Shown piece after piece: positions 40,931 through 50,531 of a DNA stretch of 64,000 nt. The stretch comes from Fretibacter rubidus (GTDB lineage Bacteria > Pseudomonadota > Alphaproteobacteria > Caulobacterales > Maricaulaceae), in assembly GCF_041429785.1 (NCBI RefSeq), contig NZ_CP163423.1, forward strand, positions 310,001-374,000, written 5' to 3'. The stretch's first letter is position 1. Every line of letters starts with the position of its first letter. Under the pieces are notes generated by a model, which saw nothing but the letters and a program-made list of their open reading frames with translations, ran no database searches and was not told where the DNA came from. The position numbers and the translations under genes are program-made.

Positions 40931-41482
40931 ATGGCCCGCCCCAGAGAATTTGATAATGATTATGTCCTAGATGCGCTACGTGATGTCTTTTGGCAGCACG
41001 GATATGAAGGCACGTCTTATGCTGATATTATGGCGGCGACAGGCCTTAAGAAAGGCTCGCTCTATGCTGCCTTTGGTGACAAACGCGCCCTCTATGATCT
41101 GGCGATTGCGCGTTATGACGACGGATATGTTAGCGACGGCGTCGCCATGTTGCGCAATGAGGCGGTGTCAGGCGCTGACCGCATTGCGGCGCTATTTGAC
41201 AGCTTGATTGACGCCGCAGAGACAAAACGCGGGCGTTGGGGATGTTTGTTATGTAATGCTGCCATTGACCAAGCGCCCTTTGAAAAAGACGTTGAAAAAT
41301 CTGTGGCGGCTTCCATGGATAGAATTAAACAAGCGATAGCGGCAGCATTAGCCGACACGGCCGCCCATGATAAAGTCGACCTTGTCTGGACGACATATTT
41401 CGGTGCGCGAGTGGTGATTAAATCAGGTGGTAGCAAAGCGGTGCTCGCCGCGCTGCGCAATCAAGTGATGGCTTTACTTTAA
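40931..41482 (+). CDS. TetR-family transcriptional regulator
   Basis: A 183-residue repressor-type regulator. The N-terminal helix-turn-helix is clear: MARPREFDNDYVLDAL, then GTSYADIMAATGLKKGSLYAAFGDK. The ligand domain starts around residue 50 and holds GRWGCLLCNAAID with two close cysteines, which may be redox-sensitive or only structural. It is divergent from the DM13-DM13-DoxX set and shares the operator-like sites between them. Its stop overlaps the convergent pgi stop by 9 bases. Confidence 0.92.
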   Translation: MARPREFDNDYVLDALRDVFWQHGYEGTSYADIMAATGLKKGSLYAAFGDKRALYDLAIARYDDGYVSDGVAMLRNEAVSGADRIAALFDSLIDAAETKRGRWGCLLCNAAIDQAPFEKDVEKSVAASMDRIKQAIAAALADTAAHDKVDLVWTTYFGARVVIKSGGSKAVLAALRNQVMALL

Positions 41483-43060
41483 CAACGCCATTAATGCCGC
41501 CGTGCTGGCGTCATGGTCGCCCGCATCGCCGTTTTCTATCTCGGATAAGATGGTCGTCGCGAGGACTTTGCCAAGCTCCACGCCCCATTGGTCAAAACTA
41601 TTGACGTTCCAAATCACGCCTTGGACAAAGACTTTATGCTCATAAAGCGCAATAAGGTGACCCAGCGCGAAGGGGGATAGTTCGTCCAAGGTAATGGTGG
41701 TTGACGGGCGGTTACCTGGGAATGTTTTCTGCGGCGCGAGTGTGTCTACATCGTCGCGCTCGCCCAAATCTTCGCGCACTTTCCACTCTGGTTTGCCGAG
41801 CATCAGCGCTTCTGATTGCGCAAAGCAATTAGCAAGCAGCGCGCGGTGATGATCGGCGCGGTCTTCGTGGTCTTTTAATACGGCGACGAAATCAACAGGC
41901 GCGCCCGGCGTGCCTTGGTGCAGCCATTGGAAAAAAGCGTGTTGGCCATTTGTGCCTTCGTCGCCCCAAATGATAGGGCAAGTCAGCCCAGCCTCTTTAC
42001 CGTCACGCGTTATGCGCTTGCCGTTACTTTCCATTTCCAGCTGTTGCAAAAAGGCAGAAAACTTCCGCAAGCGCCTCGCATAGGGAATGACGGCTTGGGA
42101 CGTAAAACCAAGTGCATTGCGGTTCCAAACCCCGACCATGGCGAGCATGACGGGCAGATTTTCAGCCAGCGGTTGATCGCGAAAATGCTCGTCCATGCGC
42201 TTGGCCCCTTTTAAGAACTCAGCAAAGACTTTGGGCCCGTAAGCGATTTGAAGCGACAGGCCTACCGCGCTCCAGACGGAATAACGGCCACCGACCCAAT
42301 CCCAAAAATCAAAAATTTGCGACGCTGGGATGCCGAACTCTTGCGCCCCGTCGCGATTTGCGGTCACGGCCAGCATGTGATCGCCCGCTTTATCGCCCAA
42401 CGCCTCGGTCAACCATGCCCGCACGGCGTTACCGTTCATTTTGGTTTCTTGCGTGCCAAACGACTTGGATACGACAATGGCCAAAGTTTCTTTTGGGTCT
42501 AATCCTTTGACGGCATCATTCACAGACGCGCCGTCTACATTTTCCGCAAAGCGCAGCGTTAAGGCTTGTTCCGCACTTGCCTCAAACGCATCAGCGACAA
42601 GGCGCGGGCCAAGGTCTGACCCGCCGATACCGATGTGGACAATATTTTTAAACACGCCGTCTTTGCGTATTCTATTGGCAAATTTCACGATTTTTTTGCG
42701 CATCGCCTCGACGTCTTTTTGGATGTCGTGTGTGCCGCCAACCCCGCGAAGCGCCATATGCAGTACAGCGCGGTCTTCTGATGTATTGACCGTCTCGCCC
42801 GCAAATAATTTCGCGCGCCATTCATCCAATTGGCATCCCGCCGCCATAGACAAGAGCGCGTCACGCGCAGCCGCTGATATTTGCTGCTTGGAAAAATCGG
42901 CCCGCAAAGGCCCCTCACGCATGACGAAATTGTCTATGCGGTTGGGCTCGGTCTTAAATAATGTTTCAATAGAAACAGCTACGCCTGCCAATTCTTCAAG
43001 CTTGGCAAAATGTGCGTCACGGTCAACATAGGGTGTCTGATTATGCGGTGTTTGGGACAT
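41474..43060 (-). CDS. pgi: Glucose-6-phosphate isomerase
   Basis: A 528-residue cytoplasmic enzyme that interconverts glucose-6-phosphate and fructose-6-phosphate. The family signatures are IGIGGSDLGPRLVADAF, VVSKSFGTQETKMN, the active-site Glu region WDWVGGRYSVWSAVGL, and GVIWNVNSFDQWGVELGK near the C-terminus. It has the full length for the family. It follows a small MazG-like gene by 14 bases and supplies hexose phosphates to the phosphomannomutase and sugar genes nearby. Confidence 0.96.
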   Translation of the reverse strand: MSQTPHNQTPYVDRDAHFAKLEELAGVAVSIETLFKTEPNRIDNFVMREGPLRADFSKQQISAAARDALLSMAAGCQLDEWRAKLFAGETVNTSEDRAVLHMALRGVGGTHDIQKDVEAMRKKIVKFANRIRKDGVFKNIVHIGIGGSDLGPRLVADAFEASAEQALTLRFAENVDGASVNDAVKGLDPKETLAIVVSKSFGTQETKMNGNAVRAWLTEALGDKAGDHMLAVTANRDGAQEFGIPASQIFDFWDWVGGRYSVWSAVGLSLQIAYGPKVFAEFLKGAKRMDEHFRDQPLAENLPVMLAMVGVWNRNALGFTSQAVIPYARRLRKFSAFLQQLEMESNGKRITRDGKEAGLTCPIIWGDEGTNGQHAFFQWLHQGTPGAPVDFVAVLKDHEDRADHHRALLANCFAQSEALMLGKPEWKVREDLGERDDVDTLAPQKTFPGNRPSTTITLDELSPFALGHLIALYEHKVFVQGVIWNVNSFDQWGVELGKVLATTILSEIENGDAGDHDASTAALMALLK

Positions 43061-43074
43061 AATGGTCTCGTTAT

Positions 43075-43368
43075 CTATTTATGCTGGCCTGTGCCGTCGC
43101 CAGACGGTTGCCAATCTCGTTTGCGGTTTATCGTCATCTTCTCATCGACAACTGCGGCCAAGTCAAACCCCAAAGTGCCGACAAGTCGGTGGAGGAGTAT
43201 CATAACATCGGCCGCCTCTAGCGCGATGTCTTTATCGGCGTCTCGGTTGGTCACGGCATCGCGAAGCTCATCCATTTCAGCTTGCGCTCGGTTCAGTAGC
43301 GCATCAGACGTCGCGCGCCCAAAGGTTACCTCTCCCCAATGAGTGATGGTTGCGCTGGATTCGGTCAT
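43075..43368 (-). CDS. MazG-like nucleotide pyrophosphohydrolase
   Basis: A 97-residue all-helical protein. The metal-binding pattern of the MazG/dUTPase-like fold is present: EMDELRDAV (ExxE-like) and, after a short loop, EAADVMILLHRLVG (ExxD). Such small single-domain members hydrolyse (d)NTPs and help to clear damaged nucleotides. It ends 14 bases before pgi and so may be co-transcribed; a functional link to sugar metabolism is not obvious. Confidence 0.75.
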   Translation of the reverse strand: MTESSATITHWGEVTFGRATSDALLNRAQAEMDELRDAVTNRDADKDIALEAADVMILLHRLVGTLGFDLAAVVDEKMTINRKRDWQPSGDGTGQHK

Positions 43369-43450
43369 GTTATCCTTTAGCCTTCATTTTCACTTGTTAG
43401 CCTGGCAGCTCATGCGAGGTCGGTCTTACCAACTTATATTGCATGTAGAT

Positions 43451-43481
43451 GAAAAATGAACCCTCGCGTCAAGCGCGAGGG
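43451..43481 (-). terminator. Terminator-like palindrome after phosphomannomutase gene
   Basis: CCCTCGCG (43461-43468) and CGCGAGGG (43474-43481) form a perfect 8-bp stem with loop TCAAG. On the minus strand it is followed by TTCATTTTTC, as expected of a terminator for the gene ending at 43496. Similar GC-rich palindromes occur as dispersed repeats in alphaproteobacteria, so it could be a repeat copy as well. Confidence 0.65.
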
Positions 43482-43495
43482 TGACAGACAGTCGA

Positions 43496-45019
43496 TTATA
43501 TCTTCTGATCAAATTCGCCGACTTCATCATAGGCGGAGAGGCGGCGTTCAATCTCTCGGAACATGCCAATCATGTTTTCCTCAGATGCGGGACTTTCGAC
43601 GACCACCACCAAATTAGGGGTGTTGGAACTGGCGCGCATCAGCCCCCATGTGCCGTCCTCTAATGTCATACGCACGCCGTTGACCGTGTTCACATCAACG
43701 ATTTTTTGGCCGAGAATTGTCTCGCCTGCCGCTGCATCGTCTTGCACGTCTTTGATGATGCGGTCCACAACGCCGTATTTTTCTTCATCGGCGCAGAAGG
43801 GCGACATTGTCGGGCTGCCCCATGTTTTGGGTAGCGCGCGGCGCAAATCGGCCATGGATTTATCAGGGTTACGGTCAAGCATTTGCAAAATGGCAATGGC
43901 AGACGTTAACCCGCAGTCATAGCCGCGACCAATGGGGGCGTTAAAGAAATAATGTCCTGATTTTTCAAAACCGACCAATGCGTTTAGCTCTTTCGAGCGG
44001 CGTTTAATATAACTGTGACCCGTTTTGTAATAATCCGTCTTCGCGCCGTTTTTAATCAGCACCGGATCAGTATTAAACAGGCCCGTTGATTTCACATCGA
44101 CAACGAATTGTGCGTTGGGGTTTAGCGCCGAGAGATCGCGCGCCAGCATCACACCGACCTTATCAGCAAAGATTTCTTCGCCTTCATTATCAACAACGCC
44201 GCAGCGGTCACCGTCACCATCAAAGCCTAGCGCGACATCCGCGCCGTGCTTTAAGCAGCTATCACGCATCGCATGGAGCATCTTCATATCTTCGGGATTG
44301 GGATTGTAATTGGGGAAGGTGTAATCAAGCTCGCACTCGACCGCGACGACCTCTGCGCCGATACCGCGCAATACGTCCTCAGCGAACGCCCCAGCTGTGC
44401 CGTTACCACAGGCGGCAACGACTTTAATCGGGTTTTTGAGTTTTACGTCTTTGACTAAATCGGCGATAAAGGCTTCGCGCACGCCGTCGACATAACGGTA
44501 CGCGCCGCCTGCGCGCGGCTGGCTTTCGCCGTTTAGCACAATGTCTTTTAGGCGCGACATTTCATCAGGGCCAAAGGTCAGCGGCGGTTCAATGCCCATT
44601 TTCACCCCTGTCCAACCGTTTGAGTTATGGCTGGCCGTGACCATGGCTACACCTGGGCAGTCCAAATGAAACTGCGCGAAATAAGCCATAGGCGATAGCG
44701 CCAGACCAATGTCGAGCACTTCAATACCTGCGTTCATAAGGCCCACGGTCAGCGCCTGTTTGATCGATAATGAGTAATGACGGAAATCATGACCGACGGC
44801 GATTTTTGGGCCAACACCGCGTTCATGCATTAATGTGCCGAGGCCTTCGCCGAGCGCTTGCACGCCGTACAGGTTCAAATCCGGGTCTTTTTCATGGCCA
44901 GGAATGCCAAACCACCAGCGCGCATCATATTCGCGAAAGCCTGTTGGCTTCACAAGGGCTTGCGTCTCGAAAGCCAGAGTATTGGGCTTAATCGCGGGGA
45001 GGGGTTTGCGTGTGCTCAT
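43496..45019 (-). CDS. Phosphomannomutase/phosphoglucomutase
   Basis: A 507-residue alpha-D-phosphohexomutase. The phosphoserine loop is VTASHNSNGWTGVKMG, the magnesium site GFDGDGDRCGVVD, the sugar-binding loop GFEKSGHYFFN, and the C-terminal phosphate site RASSNTPNLVVVVE. It moves phosphate between C6 and C1 of mannose or glucose for envelope polysaccharides. The FREYDARWWFGIPG start matches the longer alphaproteobacterial form. It lies 71 bases after the KpsF/GutQ-type gene on the same strand. Confidence 0.93.
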   Translation of the reverse strand: MSTRKPLPAIKPNTLAFETQALVKPTGFREYDARWWFGIPGHEKDPDLNLYGVQALGEGLGTLMHERGVGPKIAVGHDFRHYSLSIKQALTVGLMNAGIEVLDIGLALSPMAYFAQFHLDCPGVAMVTASHNSNGWTGVKMGIEPPLTFGPDEMSRLKDIVLNGESQPRAGGAYRYVDGVREAFIADLVKDVKLKNPIKVVAACGNGTAGAFAEDVLRGIGAEVVAVECELDYTFPNYNPNPEDMKMLHAMRDSCLKHGADVALGFDGDGDRCGVVDNEGEEIFADKVGVMLARDLSALNPNAQFVVDVKSTGLFNTDPVLIKNGAKTDYYKTGHSYIKRRSKELNALVGFEKSGHYFFNAPIGRGYDCGLTSAIAILQMLDRNPDKSMADLRRALPKTWGSPTMSPFCADEEKYGVVDRIIKDVQDDAAAGETILGQKIVDVNTVNGVRMTLEDGTWGLMRASSNTPNLVVVVESPASEENMIGMFREIERRLSAYDEVGEFDQKI

Positions 45020-45090
45020 GATGTTATCCTATGTCGCATAGCGAAGTTTATTGTGTGGTATCGTGATATATTTAAAGTTTTATGACGGGG

Positions 45091-46047
45091 TTATATTAAT
45101 CCTGCACGCAGAAAGTCGTGCAAATGCACAAGCCCGATGGGCGCGCCGTCTTGTAATACGAAAAGCTGCATAATCTTGTTCGGCCCTGCTGTCATATCGC
45201 GCAGCGCATCAGCAGCTAGGCGCTCGCCCGTTGTTGTCTTTGGGTCGCGGGTCATAATCGCGTCAATCGGCTGGTCTGCAATATCATCAGAGAGATGCCG
45301 CCGAATATCGCCGTCTGTCACCATGCCAATTAATGTCCCGTCTTTGACTACACCGACACAGCCAAAGCCCTTGTCGCTCATGACCTTTAGGGCTGTGGCC
45401 ATATCTGTGCCTGATGGGGTCAGTGGCAAGGCGTCGCCTGTGTGCATCAGTTCTGCCACGGTCGCGAGTGTCGCGCCGAGCTTTCCGCCTGGGTGATAAG
45501 TTTTAAAATCTTTCGCGGTAAAGCCTTTGGCTTCTAGCAGCGCCACAGAGAGCGCATCGCCAAGCGCTATTTGGAGTGTCGTTGATGTGGTTGGCGCGCG
45601 GGTTTCGCGGCACGCTTCCTCCGCATCAGGCAGAAGTAAAAGATAATCAGACGCTCGACCAAGGGCGCTGTCTTTTGCGGCGGTCATCCCGATGAGCGGG
45701 ATAGAGAACCGCCGGCAATAAGCAATTAGGTCGGCAAGCTCTGTCGTCTCCCCAGAGCGGGACAAAGCGATAACGGCGTCTGCGCTGGTGATCATCCCCA
45801 TGTCGCCGTGGCTGGCCTCCGTTGGATGTATATAAAGAGACGGGCTGCCGGTTGAGGCCAGTGTCGCGGCTATTTTACGCGCGACATGGCCGGATTTCCC
45901 AACGCCCGCTAAAATGATGCGGCCCTCTAGAGCGCTAAGTTTATCGACGACAGTATTAAACGGCCCGCCTAACTCGGCGTGAAGCCTCTCTAAGGCTGCG
46001 ATTTCAGTCGCGAGGACGCGTTGTCCAATTGTGGCGTGATCCATCAT
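45091..46047 (-). CDS. kdsD: KpsF/GutQ-family arabinose-5-phosphate isomerase
   Basis: A 318-residue protein with an N-terminal SIS sugar-isomerase domain (GRIILAGVGKSGHVARKIAA, SPSLYIHPTEASHGDMG, ALSRSGETTEL) and two C-terminal CBS domains (from about residue 205, including GMVTDGDIRRHL). It converts ribulose-5-phosphate to arabinose-5-phosphate, the first step to the lipopolysaccharide sugar Kdo. The length is that of KdsD. Two start ATGs are adjacent (46047, 46044). It follows the glycosyltransferase gene by 21 bases, so envelope-sugar genes are grouped here. Confidence 0.92.
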   Translation of the reverse strand: MMDHATIGQRVLATEIAALERLHAELGGPFNTVVDKLSALEGRIILAGVGKSGHVARKIAATLASTGSPSLYIHPTEASHGDMGMITSADAVIALSRSGETTELADLIAYCRRFSIPLIGMTAAKDSALGRASDYLLLLPDAEEACRETRAPTTSTTLQIALGDALSVALLEAKGFTAKDFKTYHPGGKLGATLATVAELMHTGDALPLTPSGTDMATALKVMSDKGFGCVGVVKDGTLIGMVTDGDIRRHLSDDIADQPIDAIMTRDPKTTTGERLAADALRDMTAGPNKIMQLFVLQDGAPIGLVHLHDFLRAGLI

Positions 46048-46068
46048 AGGGCGTCTCTCTACCAGAGG

Positions 46069-47088
46069 CTATTCATCAGGGGAAGTCGGATGATAGGGCG
46101 GAACGGCGCGCTTTCGTACAGGGCCAACGCGCCAACACATCATCCGCGCGACATCAGATAGGGATATTGTTCGCTTGCTTTTACGTGCTGACGGCAGGAT
46201 TCCGTATTGGCTAAGACCGCCTATGCCGTCCTTTATCCCGCGCCATGTGGGTGCAAAGCGGCCCGAGCGTAATCCAGCCCAAAACAGGATGAACAGGTTC
46301 ATGGCGATATGGAGGGGCAGCAGGATGATTAACAAAGCGAAGGGGGTATTTTTAAAAAATGTCCAAATCCGGTTCCGTGTGCCGTGGTAAACGGCAAAAT
46401 CTGATGCGCGACCCGATATGCCGCTGCTGATATGGTCTATAATGGCACCTGCGGATTGAATACACCGCCCGCCAATCAGTCGCATACGGTAGCCCATGTC
46501 GACATCTTCAAAGTAACAAAAGAACCGTTCGTCAAAGCCGCCGAGCGAGAGGAAGGTCTCGCGGTGATAAAGCGCGCCCGCTCCGCAGGGCGCGAAAGCC
46601 TCAGACGCCTCTGTTGGTGCGCTACTCATGGGATGACCAAAGCCTGCACGCCATGCCAGACCGCTAGCGTGATAAAAATCCCCCGCACCGTCGAGTGTTT
46701 CAGGCTCTAGCGCCATATATTGCAGCGACCCCACCATAGTGACGTCTTTATGCCGTGTTTCAGACAGGAGTTTTTCAAGCCAATCAGGGCGTGCAAAAGC
46801 GTCGGGGTTGAGCAGCGCCAGCCAATCCGCTTTGGCCTTGTGCGCCGCCAGATTATTGGCCGCGGCAAAGCCGAGGTTTTCGCCCGCCTTTATGATTGTG
46901 AACCGAGCGTCTAAACCTGGTAAGCGTTCTAGTGAGCCGTCGGTAGAGCCGTTGTCGACGATAAAAGCTTCAAACCGTGCCTCTGTTTGGTTGAGCAGGG
47001 AGGCCACGCAGCGAGCCAGATACGCACCACCGTTATAGTTGACAATGATGACGCTGGCGCGGGGTAAAGATGTCGGGGTGGTGGCCAT
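46069..47088 (-). CDS. Family 2 glycosyltransferase
   Basis: A 339-residue glycosyltransferase with the GT2 fold: ASVIIVNYNGGAYLARCVAS at the N-terminus, IVDNGSTDGS for nucleotide-sugar binding, and LLNPDAFARPDW holding the metal-binding DxD-like Asp. A C-terminal hydrophobic helix (ALLIILLPLHIAMNLFILFW) could bind the membrane. It resembles rhamnosyltransferase-type enzymes that build O-antigen or surface polysaccharide. It is the first gene of a three-gene minus-strand set with kdsD and the phosphohexomutase. Confidence 0.88.
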   Translation of the reverse strand: MATTPTSLPRASVIIVNYNGGAYLARCVASLLNQTEARFEAFIVDNGSTDGSLERLPGLDARFTIIKAGENLGFAAANNLAAHKAKADWLALLNPDAFARPDWLEKLLSETRHKDVTMVGSLQYMALEPETLDGAGDFYHASGLAWRAGFGHPMSSAPTEASEAFAPCGAGALYHRETFLSLGGFDERFFCYFEDVDMGYRMRLIGGRCIQSAGAIIDHISSGISGRASDFAVYHGTRNRIWTFFKNTPFALLIILLPLHIAMNLFILFWAGLRSGRFAPTWRGIKDGIGGLSQYGILPSARKSKRTISLSDVARMMCWRVGPVRKRAVPPYHPTSPDE

Positions 47089-47241
47089 AGTGTTGTCTAG
47101 GCGAAATCGCCCTGCGCGGCTACGACGAAGTCACCAAAAATATCAGATATAATAATTTCTTTATATGTTTGTTGACGATATTTTGTTATGGCCTTACACA
47201 AAGCAGGATAACGGCCAGATGGCCCAACAACAGGATTTCCC

Positions 47242-48651
47242 ATGAGCGCACATGACTACATTGTAAAAGACATTTCTCTGGCTGAATTTGGCCGTAAAGA
47301 ACTGGATATTGCCGAAACTGAAATGCCGGGCCTGATGGCGCTGCGCGAAGAATTTGGTGACAGCAAACCACTGACAGGTTCGCGGATCGTCGGCTCTCTG
47401 CATATGACTATTCAAACCGCTGTGCTGATTGAAACGCTGACGGCATTGGGTGCGGATGTGCGCTGGGCGTCTTGTAATATTTATTCTACCCAAGACCATG
47501 CGGCGGCAGCAATTGCGGAAGCGGGCGTGCCTGTTTTTGCGATTAAAGGCCAAAGCCTGACAGAGCATTGGGATTATCTGGATAAGTCATTCCTATTCCC
47601 CGAAGGTCCAAACATCATCTTGGATGACGGCGGTGACGCCACGCTTTATATTCTTTTGGGTGCGCGCGTTGAAAACGGCGAGCCAGAATTGATTGAAGGC
47701 GAGCCCGGATCAGAGGAAGAACAAGCCATCTTCGCACAGATAAAAAAGCGTATGGAAGCATCCCCGGGTTGGTTCACGAAAATGCGTGACCAAATTGTTG
47801 GCGTATCAGAAGAAACCACGACAGGTGTTCACCGTCTTTATGAGCTGGTTGAAAAAGGCCAGCTGCCGTTCCCCGCAATTAATGTGAACGATAGTGTCAC
47901 AAAGTCAAAATTTGATAATAAATACGGCTGTAAAGAAAGCCTCGTGGACGGTATTCGCCGCGCGACGGATACGATGATGGCCGGTAAGACTGCTGTTGTT
48001 CTCGGCTACGGTGATGTTGGTAAAGGCTCTGCCGCCTCACTACGCGGTGCCGGGGCGCGTGTTAAAGTCACAGAGATTGACCCCATTTGCGCCCTTCAAG
48101 CGGCGATGGATGGTTATGAAGTCACGACACTGGAAGACACGCTGGAAACTGCTGATATTTTTGTCACCACAACGGGCAATAAAGACGTCATCCGCCTAGA
48201 GCATATGCGCGAGATGAAGGACATGGCGATTGTTGGCAATATCGGTCACTTTGATAATGAAATCCAAGTTGCGGCGCTGCAAAATATGAAGTGGACGAAC
48301 ATCAAAGACCAAGTGGATATGATAACATTTCCCAAAGGCAACCGCATGATCCTATTGTCTCAAGGGCGTCTTTTGAACCTTGGTAACGCCACAGGTCACC
48401 CCTCATTCGTGATGAGTGCGTCGTTTACCAATCAAGTCCTCGCGCAGATGGAACTATGGGAAGATGCTCACGCGAAAACCCGTAAATATGAGAATAAAGT
48501 TTATATGCTGCCCAAGCATTTGGACGAAAAAGTCGCGCGGCTACATTTGGAGAAAATCGGCGTGAAGCTGACTGAAATGTCCAAAGAACAAGCGGATTAC
48601 ATCGGCGTTCAAAAAGAAGGCCCTTATAAGCCAGAGCATTACCGCTACTAG
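47242..48651 (+). CDS. ahcY: Adenosylhomocysteinase
   Basis: A 469-residue NAD-dependent enzyme that splits S-adenosylhomocysteine to adenosine and homocysteine. Signatures are [39 protein letters not shown], the NAD site [20 protein letters not shown] and [13 protein letters not shown]. The C-terminus ends KPEHYRY, the usual K-x-x-x-YRY. It is followed by metK on the same strand, so the methyl cycle is grouped here. Its 153-base upstream region shows no riboswitch I can identify. Confidence 0.97.
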   Translation: MSAHDYIVKDISLAEFGRKELDIAETEMPGLMALREEFGDSKPLTGSRIVGSLHMTIQTAVLIETLTALGADVRWASCNIYSTQDHAAAAIAEAGVPVFAIKGQSLTEHWDYLDKSFLFPEGPNIILDDGGDATLYILLGARVENGEPELIEGEPGSEEEQAIFAQIKKRMEASPGWFTKMRDQIVGVSEETTTGVHRLYELVEKGQLPFPAINVNDSVTKSKFDNKYGCKESLVDGIRRATDTMMAGKTAVVLGYGDVGKGSAASLRGAGARVKVTEIDPICALQAAMDGYEVTTLEDTLETADIFVTTTGNKDVIRLEHMREMKDMAIVGNIGHFDNEIQVAALQNMKWTNIKDQVDMITFPKGNRMILLSQGRLLNLGNATGHPSFVMSASFTNQVLAQMELWEDAHAKTRKYENKVYMLPKHLDEKVARLHLEKIGVKLTEMSKEQADYIGVQKEGPYKPEHYRY

Positions 48652-48774
48652 GGTCTGCGCCCGTATTTTACGGCATCGCGTTTTCGCGCCGCCAGTCTAT
48701 ATTCATTTAAATAATAAAAAGCCCAAGCCCGCATAACATCGGGTGAAAGAGCCTTAAAACGATAGGAGCGCGCC

Positions 48775-49977
48775 ATGAGCCGTCAAACATATGAATTTAC
48801 ATCGGAATCTGTGTCCGAGGGTCACCCCGATAAAGTGTCAGACCGCATTTCGGATGAAATCGTTGATCTTTATTTTCGCGAATCTATCAAAGACGGGATG
48901 AGCCCGTGGGACATTCGTGTTGCGGCAGAAACGCTGACCACGACAAATAAAGTTGTGATTGCGGGCGAGACGCGCGGCTCTGATAAAATTACAAAAGATA
49001 TGATTATAGAGCTCGCGCGCGAGGCCATCAAAGACATTGGCTATGAGCAAGAGGGTTTCCATTGGAAGCACGCCGATATTGATGTGCTGCTCCATGCGCA
49101 ATCCGTGGACATTGCCCAAGGCGTTGACCAAGGCAACGGCCTTCACAAAGAAGAAGGCGCGGGCGACCAAGGCATAATGTTTGGCTATGCCAGTTCTGAC
49201 GTGCCTGATTTCCTCATGCCTGCGCCTGTTCATTACAGCCACAGAATTTTAGAACGCCTCGCCAAAGCACGCAAGCATGAGGGTGTTTCAGTGCTGGGCC
49301 CTGACGCGAAGTCTCAAGTGACTGTGCGCTATCATAATGGCCGCCCGGTGGAGGCTACCGCGATTGTGCTCTCCACACAGCATCTTGATCCCAATATGGA
49401 CAGCAAAGATGTCGCCGATTTGGTCAAACCTTATATCCATGAGGTTATGCCAAAGGGCTGGATTACCGAGAAAACAATTTGGCATATTAATCCAACGGGG
49501 AAATTTGTCATTGGCGGTCCTGACGGGGATGCTGGCCTGACAGGGCGTAAGATTATCGTCGATACTTATGGCGGTATGGCCCCCCACGGCGGCGGTGCGT
49601 TCTCTGGTAAAGATCCGACGAAAGTTGACCGCTCTGCCGCTTACGCCACGCGTTATTTGGCAAAAAACCTTGTCGCAGCGGGTGTTGCGCCTTGGGTCGA
49701 AATTCAAGTGTCCTATGCGATTGGTGTTGCAACACCGACGTCAATCTACGTCAATGTTGATGATAATAACCCGATTAAAGGCGGGCAGATTGAAGCGGTC
49801 ATTCGTAAGGTAATGGATTTGACACCGCGCGGGATTCGCAACCATTTGGACCTTAATAAACCTATCTACGCGCCGTCTGCGGCTTATGGTCATTTTGGCC
49901 GTCATCCTGGACCTAACGGCGAGTTTTCGTGGGAAAAGGTTGATTTGGTTGACGAGATTAAAGCGGCTCTTAAATAA
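48775..49977 (+). CDS. metK: S-adenosylmethionine synthetase
   Basis: A 400-residue enzyme that makes SAM from methionine and ATP. The signatures are [32 protein letters not shown], the P-loop-like [19 protein letters not shown] and [17 protein letters not shown]. It has the full length. AGGAG sits just before the ATG. It overlaps the rimM start by one base (TAATG) and lies downstream of ahcY, separated by a 123-base leader with a short CCCG/CGGG hairpin. Confidence 0.97.
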   Translation: MSRQTYEFTSESVSEGHPDKVSDRISDEIVDLYFRESIKDGMSPWDIRVAAETLTTTNKVVIAGETRGSDKITKDMIIELAREAIKDIGYEQEGFHWKHADIDVLLHAQSVDIAQGVDQGNGLHKEEGAGDQGIMFGYASSDVPDFLMPAPVHYSHRILERLAKARKHEGVSVLGPDAKSQVTVRYHNGRPVEATAIVLSTQHLDPNMDSKDVADLVKPYIHEVMPKGWITEKTIWHINPTGKFVIGGPDGDAGLTGRKIIVDTYGGMAPHGGGAFSGKDPTKVDRSAAYATRYLAKNLVAAGVAPWVEIQVSYAIGVATPTSIYVNVDDNNPIKGGQIEAVIRKVMDLTPRGIRNHLDLNKPIYAPSAAYGHFGRHPGPNGEFSWEKVDLVDEIKAALK

Positions 49978-50531
49978 TGCTCATTCAGATTGGTGTGATT
50001 GCGGGCGCTTTTGGCGTCAAAGGCGAAGTGAAAGTGAAATCCTTTGCCACCACGCCAAGCGACATCTTTAATTACGGCGCGTTGCTGGATCAGAGTGGCG
50101 CGCCAATTTTTTCGCCGCAAGAACACCGTCCCGTGAAAGACGGTTTTGCCGTCATCGCGCCTGAGGTAAAAACGCGAGAGCAAGCCGAAGCGCTAAAAAA
50201 TACCAAGCTTTACATCACGCGCGAGAGCTTGCCAGAACCTGAAGAGGATGAGTTTTATTACTCTGATCTTGAGGGGCTGTCGGTCAAAACAGTGGACGGC
50301 AAAAATGCAGGCACAGTGGTGGCCATTCATGAATTTGGCGCGGGCGATATGTTGGAAATTAAGCCGCCCAAGAAAGACGGCAAACAAGCGCAAAGCTTTT
50401 TCCATCCTTTCACCAAGCTGGCGTCACCCAAAGTCGATATTAAATCGGGGCGCATTATTATTGACTTGAAAGCTGTAGAAGCCGAGCCTGAGCATGAGCG
50501 TAATGCGCCGGATAGGCCGCAAGACGACTAG
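49977..50531 (+). CDS. rimM: Ribosome maturation factor RimM
   Basis: A 184-residue protein needed for maturation of the 30S head. The N-terminal RimM barrel shows IGVIAGAFGVKGEVKVKSF and REQAEALKNTKLYITRESLP; the PRC-barrel part has EFYYSDLEGLSVKTVDG and EFGAGDMLEIKPP. It is usually found with rpsP, trmD and rplS; here it is coupled to metK instead, so the ribosomal genes must be elsewhere. Its stop overlaps that of the convergent nagB by three bases. Confidence 0.93.
   Translation: MLIQIGVIAGAFGVKGEVKVKSFATTPSDIFNYGALLDQSGAPIFSPQEHRPVKDGFAVIAPEVKTREQAEALKNTKLYITRESLPEPEEDEFYYSDLEGLSVKTVDGKNAGTVVAIHEFGAGDMLEIKPPKKDGKQAQSFFHPFTKLASPKVDIKSGRIIIDLKAVEAEPEHERNAPDRPQDD

Noticed and set aside
43461-43481. 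CCCTCGCG/CGCGAGGG as a dispersed palindromic repeat or small RNA
   Set aside because: Only one copy was noticed in the window and a terminator role for the gene ending at 43496 explains it well enough.
47089-47241. Possible SAM/SAH riboswitch upstream of ahcY
   Set aside because: Some GGCC-rich pairing is visible, but I could not match it to the cores of SAH, SAM-II or SAM/SAH riboswitches. An Rfam covariance search would decide.
48652-48774. Possible SAM riboswitch upstream of metK
   Set aside because: The leader has a CCCG/CGGG hairpin and an A-rich stretch but not the conserved core of any SAM riboswitch I know.
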